Of a DNA stretch of 64,000 nucleotides, positions 62,383-64,000 are shown one piece after another. Below the pieces are notes generated by a model. The model searched no databases. It was not told the origin of the DNA and was given only the letters and a program-made list of their open reading frames with translations. Within the stretch, counting starts at the first letter, position 1; each line of letters starts with the position of its first letter. Location: contig NZ_VSST01000024.1 in NCBI RefSeq assembly GCF_019402665.1, positions 1 to 64,000 of the forward strand. Direction: 5' to 3'. Made by a program: the position numbers and the translations under genes. The DNA is from Bradyrhizobium canariense (GTDB lineage Bacteria; Pseudomonadota; Alphaproteobacteria; Rhizobiales; Xanthobacteraceae).

Positions 62383-64000
62383 ATGGGCCCAGACGAGTGG
62401 TGGAAGGCATTGGGGATTACCGCAAAACAGATGGTGGCTCGCCGCCCGCTCGCAAGCGGCGCAGACGTTCTTTTGACATTCGCAGTGGCACTCGCCTATT
62501 TTCTCACCGCGCGGCTGAGCCTTGCATTGCTGGACCCGGCCGATGGTGTTGCCCTATTCTGGCCAGCGGGGGGGGTGGCTTCGGGGATTTTGATCGCGCT
62601 TGGTCCTGCGGCACAGCTGCCTGTCGTGCTCGGAGTGGTCGCTGCAACGATTGCGGCTAACCTGCTAGGCGATCGCAACATCTGGAGTTCGTTGTTCTTT
62701 GCTGTCACGAACTCCGGTGAAGTCGTCATCATCGCGGGCCTGATCCACCGCTTTTGTGGATCTCCATTCGAGTTGAATGAACTGCGCAGCGTACTTGCGC
62801 TATTTGCCGCGACCGGTATTGCAGCGAGCCTTTCCGGCCTTGGTGGTACGGCAGTATTTGCGCTGTTTCACGGGTCGGCTGCGTCCCCGGCGGTGATCTG
62901 GCTTCACTGGGTTTCATCTGCCGCAACAGGGACGATTGCGGTGACGCCGCTCGCAATTGGCCTGGCGTCGCTAGCGCGCGCTCCCCCGCCGCGGGGGGAA
63001 GTTGCGGAGGGCGTTCTTGCGCTCGGCGTGGTGTCTCTCATATGCGCGCTGCTGGCTTTCTTGCGCAATGAGCCCTGGACTGCGGTGCTGGCGGTCAGCG
63101 CACTTTGTCCACTTCTGCTCTGGATCGCGGCTCGCCTTCGTTCAGCGTTCACGGCGATTGCCACGTTCTTATGCTCGACTACGGTCGTCTGGACGACAAT
63201 CTTCACCATCGGCATTTTCGGGGACGCACGTCTGTCGATCGAAGATCGTGTGCTGACTGCTCAAGCTACCATTCTGGCGATCACATTAGGTGCTCTTGTT
63301 CTTGCTGCCCTGTTTAGCGAGCGGAGGCTTCACCATCACGCCATTCTGGAAAGGGAGTCCCGATTGCAGGGCGCTTTAGAAGCGGCAGAATTAGCCGATC
63401 GCGCCAAATCGAGCTTTCTTGCTGCGGCAAGCCATGACATGCGCCAGCCATTGCAGACCCTGAAGCTTCTGCAGGCAGCGCTTGAATCGCTCCATTCAAG
63501 CGGTGAAGCGCACGATCTTGTCGCTGACATTCGGAAATCGCTGGATACCATGACCAGCATCCTCTCCAGCCTGCTCGATGTGAACAAGCTGGAATCCGGA
63601 AAACTGCGTCCATCCGTGAGTGAGTTTTCTCTAGTTGAAATTTTCGAGCCGCTCGCTAGAGACTTCGCCGCGTCTGTGCAGGAAAGAGGACTCCGACTGC
63701 GCGTTGCACGTTCCGGGCTCATCGTCCGCAGCGACAGCCGAATGCTTGCGGAGATGATCCGCAACCTCTTATCAAATGCAGTCCGATACACTGACCGGGG
63801 ACAAATTTTGCTTGGATGCCGACGAGTCGGTGACAAGGTTCGCATCGAAGTGTGGGACAGCGGAATCGGTATCACCGAAGATCAACTTCCGCACATATTC
63901 GATGAGTACTACCAGGGGACTGATGGCGCGGAACGGGGCGGATTTGGGCTGGGCCTCGCGATCGTAAGGCGGCTTGGAGAAATGCTGGATCACAAGGTCG
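62383..64000 (+). CDS. MASE1-domain sensor histidine kinase, C-terminus beyond window
   Basis: 539 codons are visible and the gene runs off the right edge. The N-terminal MASE1 membrane sensor has about 8 spans (ALFWPAGGVASGILIALG to the YFLTARLSLALLDPADG part, continuing to about 310). The kinase follows: H-box FLAAASHDMRQPLQTLKLLQ, N-box MIRNLLSNAVRYTD, G1 VWDSGIGI and G2 GFGLGLAIVRRL. In this HATPase group a receiver domain often follows. ATG 62383 has AGGGAT close by; TTG 62368 is an alternative. The 213 bp before it hold no gene. Confidence 0.88.
   Translation, partial: MGPDEWWKALGITAKQMVARRPLASGADVLLTFAVALAYFLTARLSLALLDPADGVALFWPAGGVASGILIALGPAAQLPVVLGVVAATIAANLLGDRNIWSSLFFAVTNSGEVVIIAGLIHRFCGSPFELNELRSVLALFAATGIAASLSGLGGTAVFALFHGSAASPAVIWLHWVSSAATGTIAVTPLAIGLASLARAPPPRGEVAEGVLALGVVSLICALLAFLRNEPWTAVLAVSALCPLLLWIAARLRSAFTAIATFLCSTTVVWTTIFTIGIFGDARLSIEDRVLTAQATILAITLGALVLAALFSERRLHHHAILERESRLQGALEAAELADRAKSSFLAAASHDMRQPLQTLKLLQAALESLHSSGEAHDLVADIRKSLDTMTSILSSLLDVNKLESGKLRPSVSEFSLVEIFEPLARDFAASVQERGLRLRVARSGLIVRSDSRMLAEMIRNLLSNAVRYTDRGQILLGCRRVGDKVRIEVWDSGIGITEDQLPHIFDEYYQGTDGAERGGFGLGLAIVRRLGEMLDHKV

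Overview
The window is high-GC, gene-dense chromosomal DNA of an alphaproteobacterium, most likely Bradyrhizobium or a close relative. The support is a pdhA / lipoyl-pdhB / pdhC operon carrying a DUF5076 gene, a LexA box of the alphaproteobacterial GAAC-N7-GAAC type, a trpD-trpC-moaC and moeA-lexA-comEC-gltX-gltA backbone, and REP-like palindromes of the CATCCT..AGGATG type. The genus is inferred from recalled family features, not from a search. I recognised no rRNA, tRNA, CRISPR, phage or insertion sequence.

Region by region. 1-11.4 kb (mostly minus strand): pyruvate dehydrogenase operon pdhA-pdhB-DUF5076-deaminase-pdhC (pdhC runs off the left edge), aldehyde dehydrogenase with its Fis-type regulator, an FtsB-like protein, a flavin reductase, a secreted MBL-fold hydrolase, a quinone-oxidoreductase-like enzyme and enolase. 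11.5-18.7 kb: queF, an orphan ModA-like binding protein, a decayed HlyD fragment, a membrane winged-helix/TPR regulator divergent from a frameshifted Tat amidase, and a glutaminase-STAS-cyclic-nucleotide-binding fusion. 18.8-27.4 kb: kdsA-MFS, NIPSNAP, a two-component system with a phospholipid-methyltransferase-like gene, pyrG, secG and tpiA. 27.6-31.9 kb: ppiD-trpD-trpC-moaC.

31.9-44.0 kb looks like an accessory stretch between moaC and moeA: a CGNR regulator divergent from an amidase-MFS pair, a pilin-like remnant, a GGDEF/EAL protein, a TetR-EamA module, ctpA, an alpha-hydroxy-acid oxidase and a HAD phosphatase. 44.2-55.9 kb returns to housekeeping genes: moeA, lexA, comEC, glnS, gltX and gltA with a clear terminator. 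55.9-62.2 kb is a carbohydrate or polyol uptake operon (ROK regulator, ABC binding protein, two permeases, ATPase, SDR dehydrogenase). A MASE1 sensor kinase runs off the right edge.

The most informative non-coding signals are paired regulatory motifs. The same CGCAATG-N4-CGCAATG direct repeat precedes the response regulator and the methyltransferase. Two 23-bp dyads lie in the CGNR/amidase divergent promoter. Matching AGACC..GGTCT palindromes precede tetR and its neighbour transporter. A palindrome overlaps the ROK start codon, and a perfect dyad lies upstream of the aldehyde dehydrogenase. No clearly new large system was found; the best candidates for undescribed biology are these small regulatory circuits and the glutaminase-STAS-cNMP fusion.
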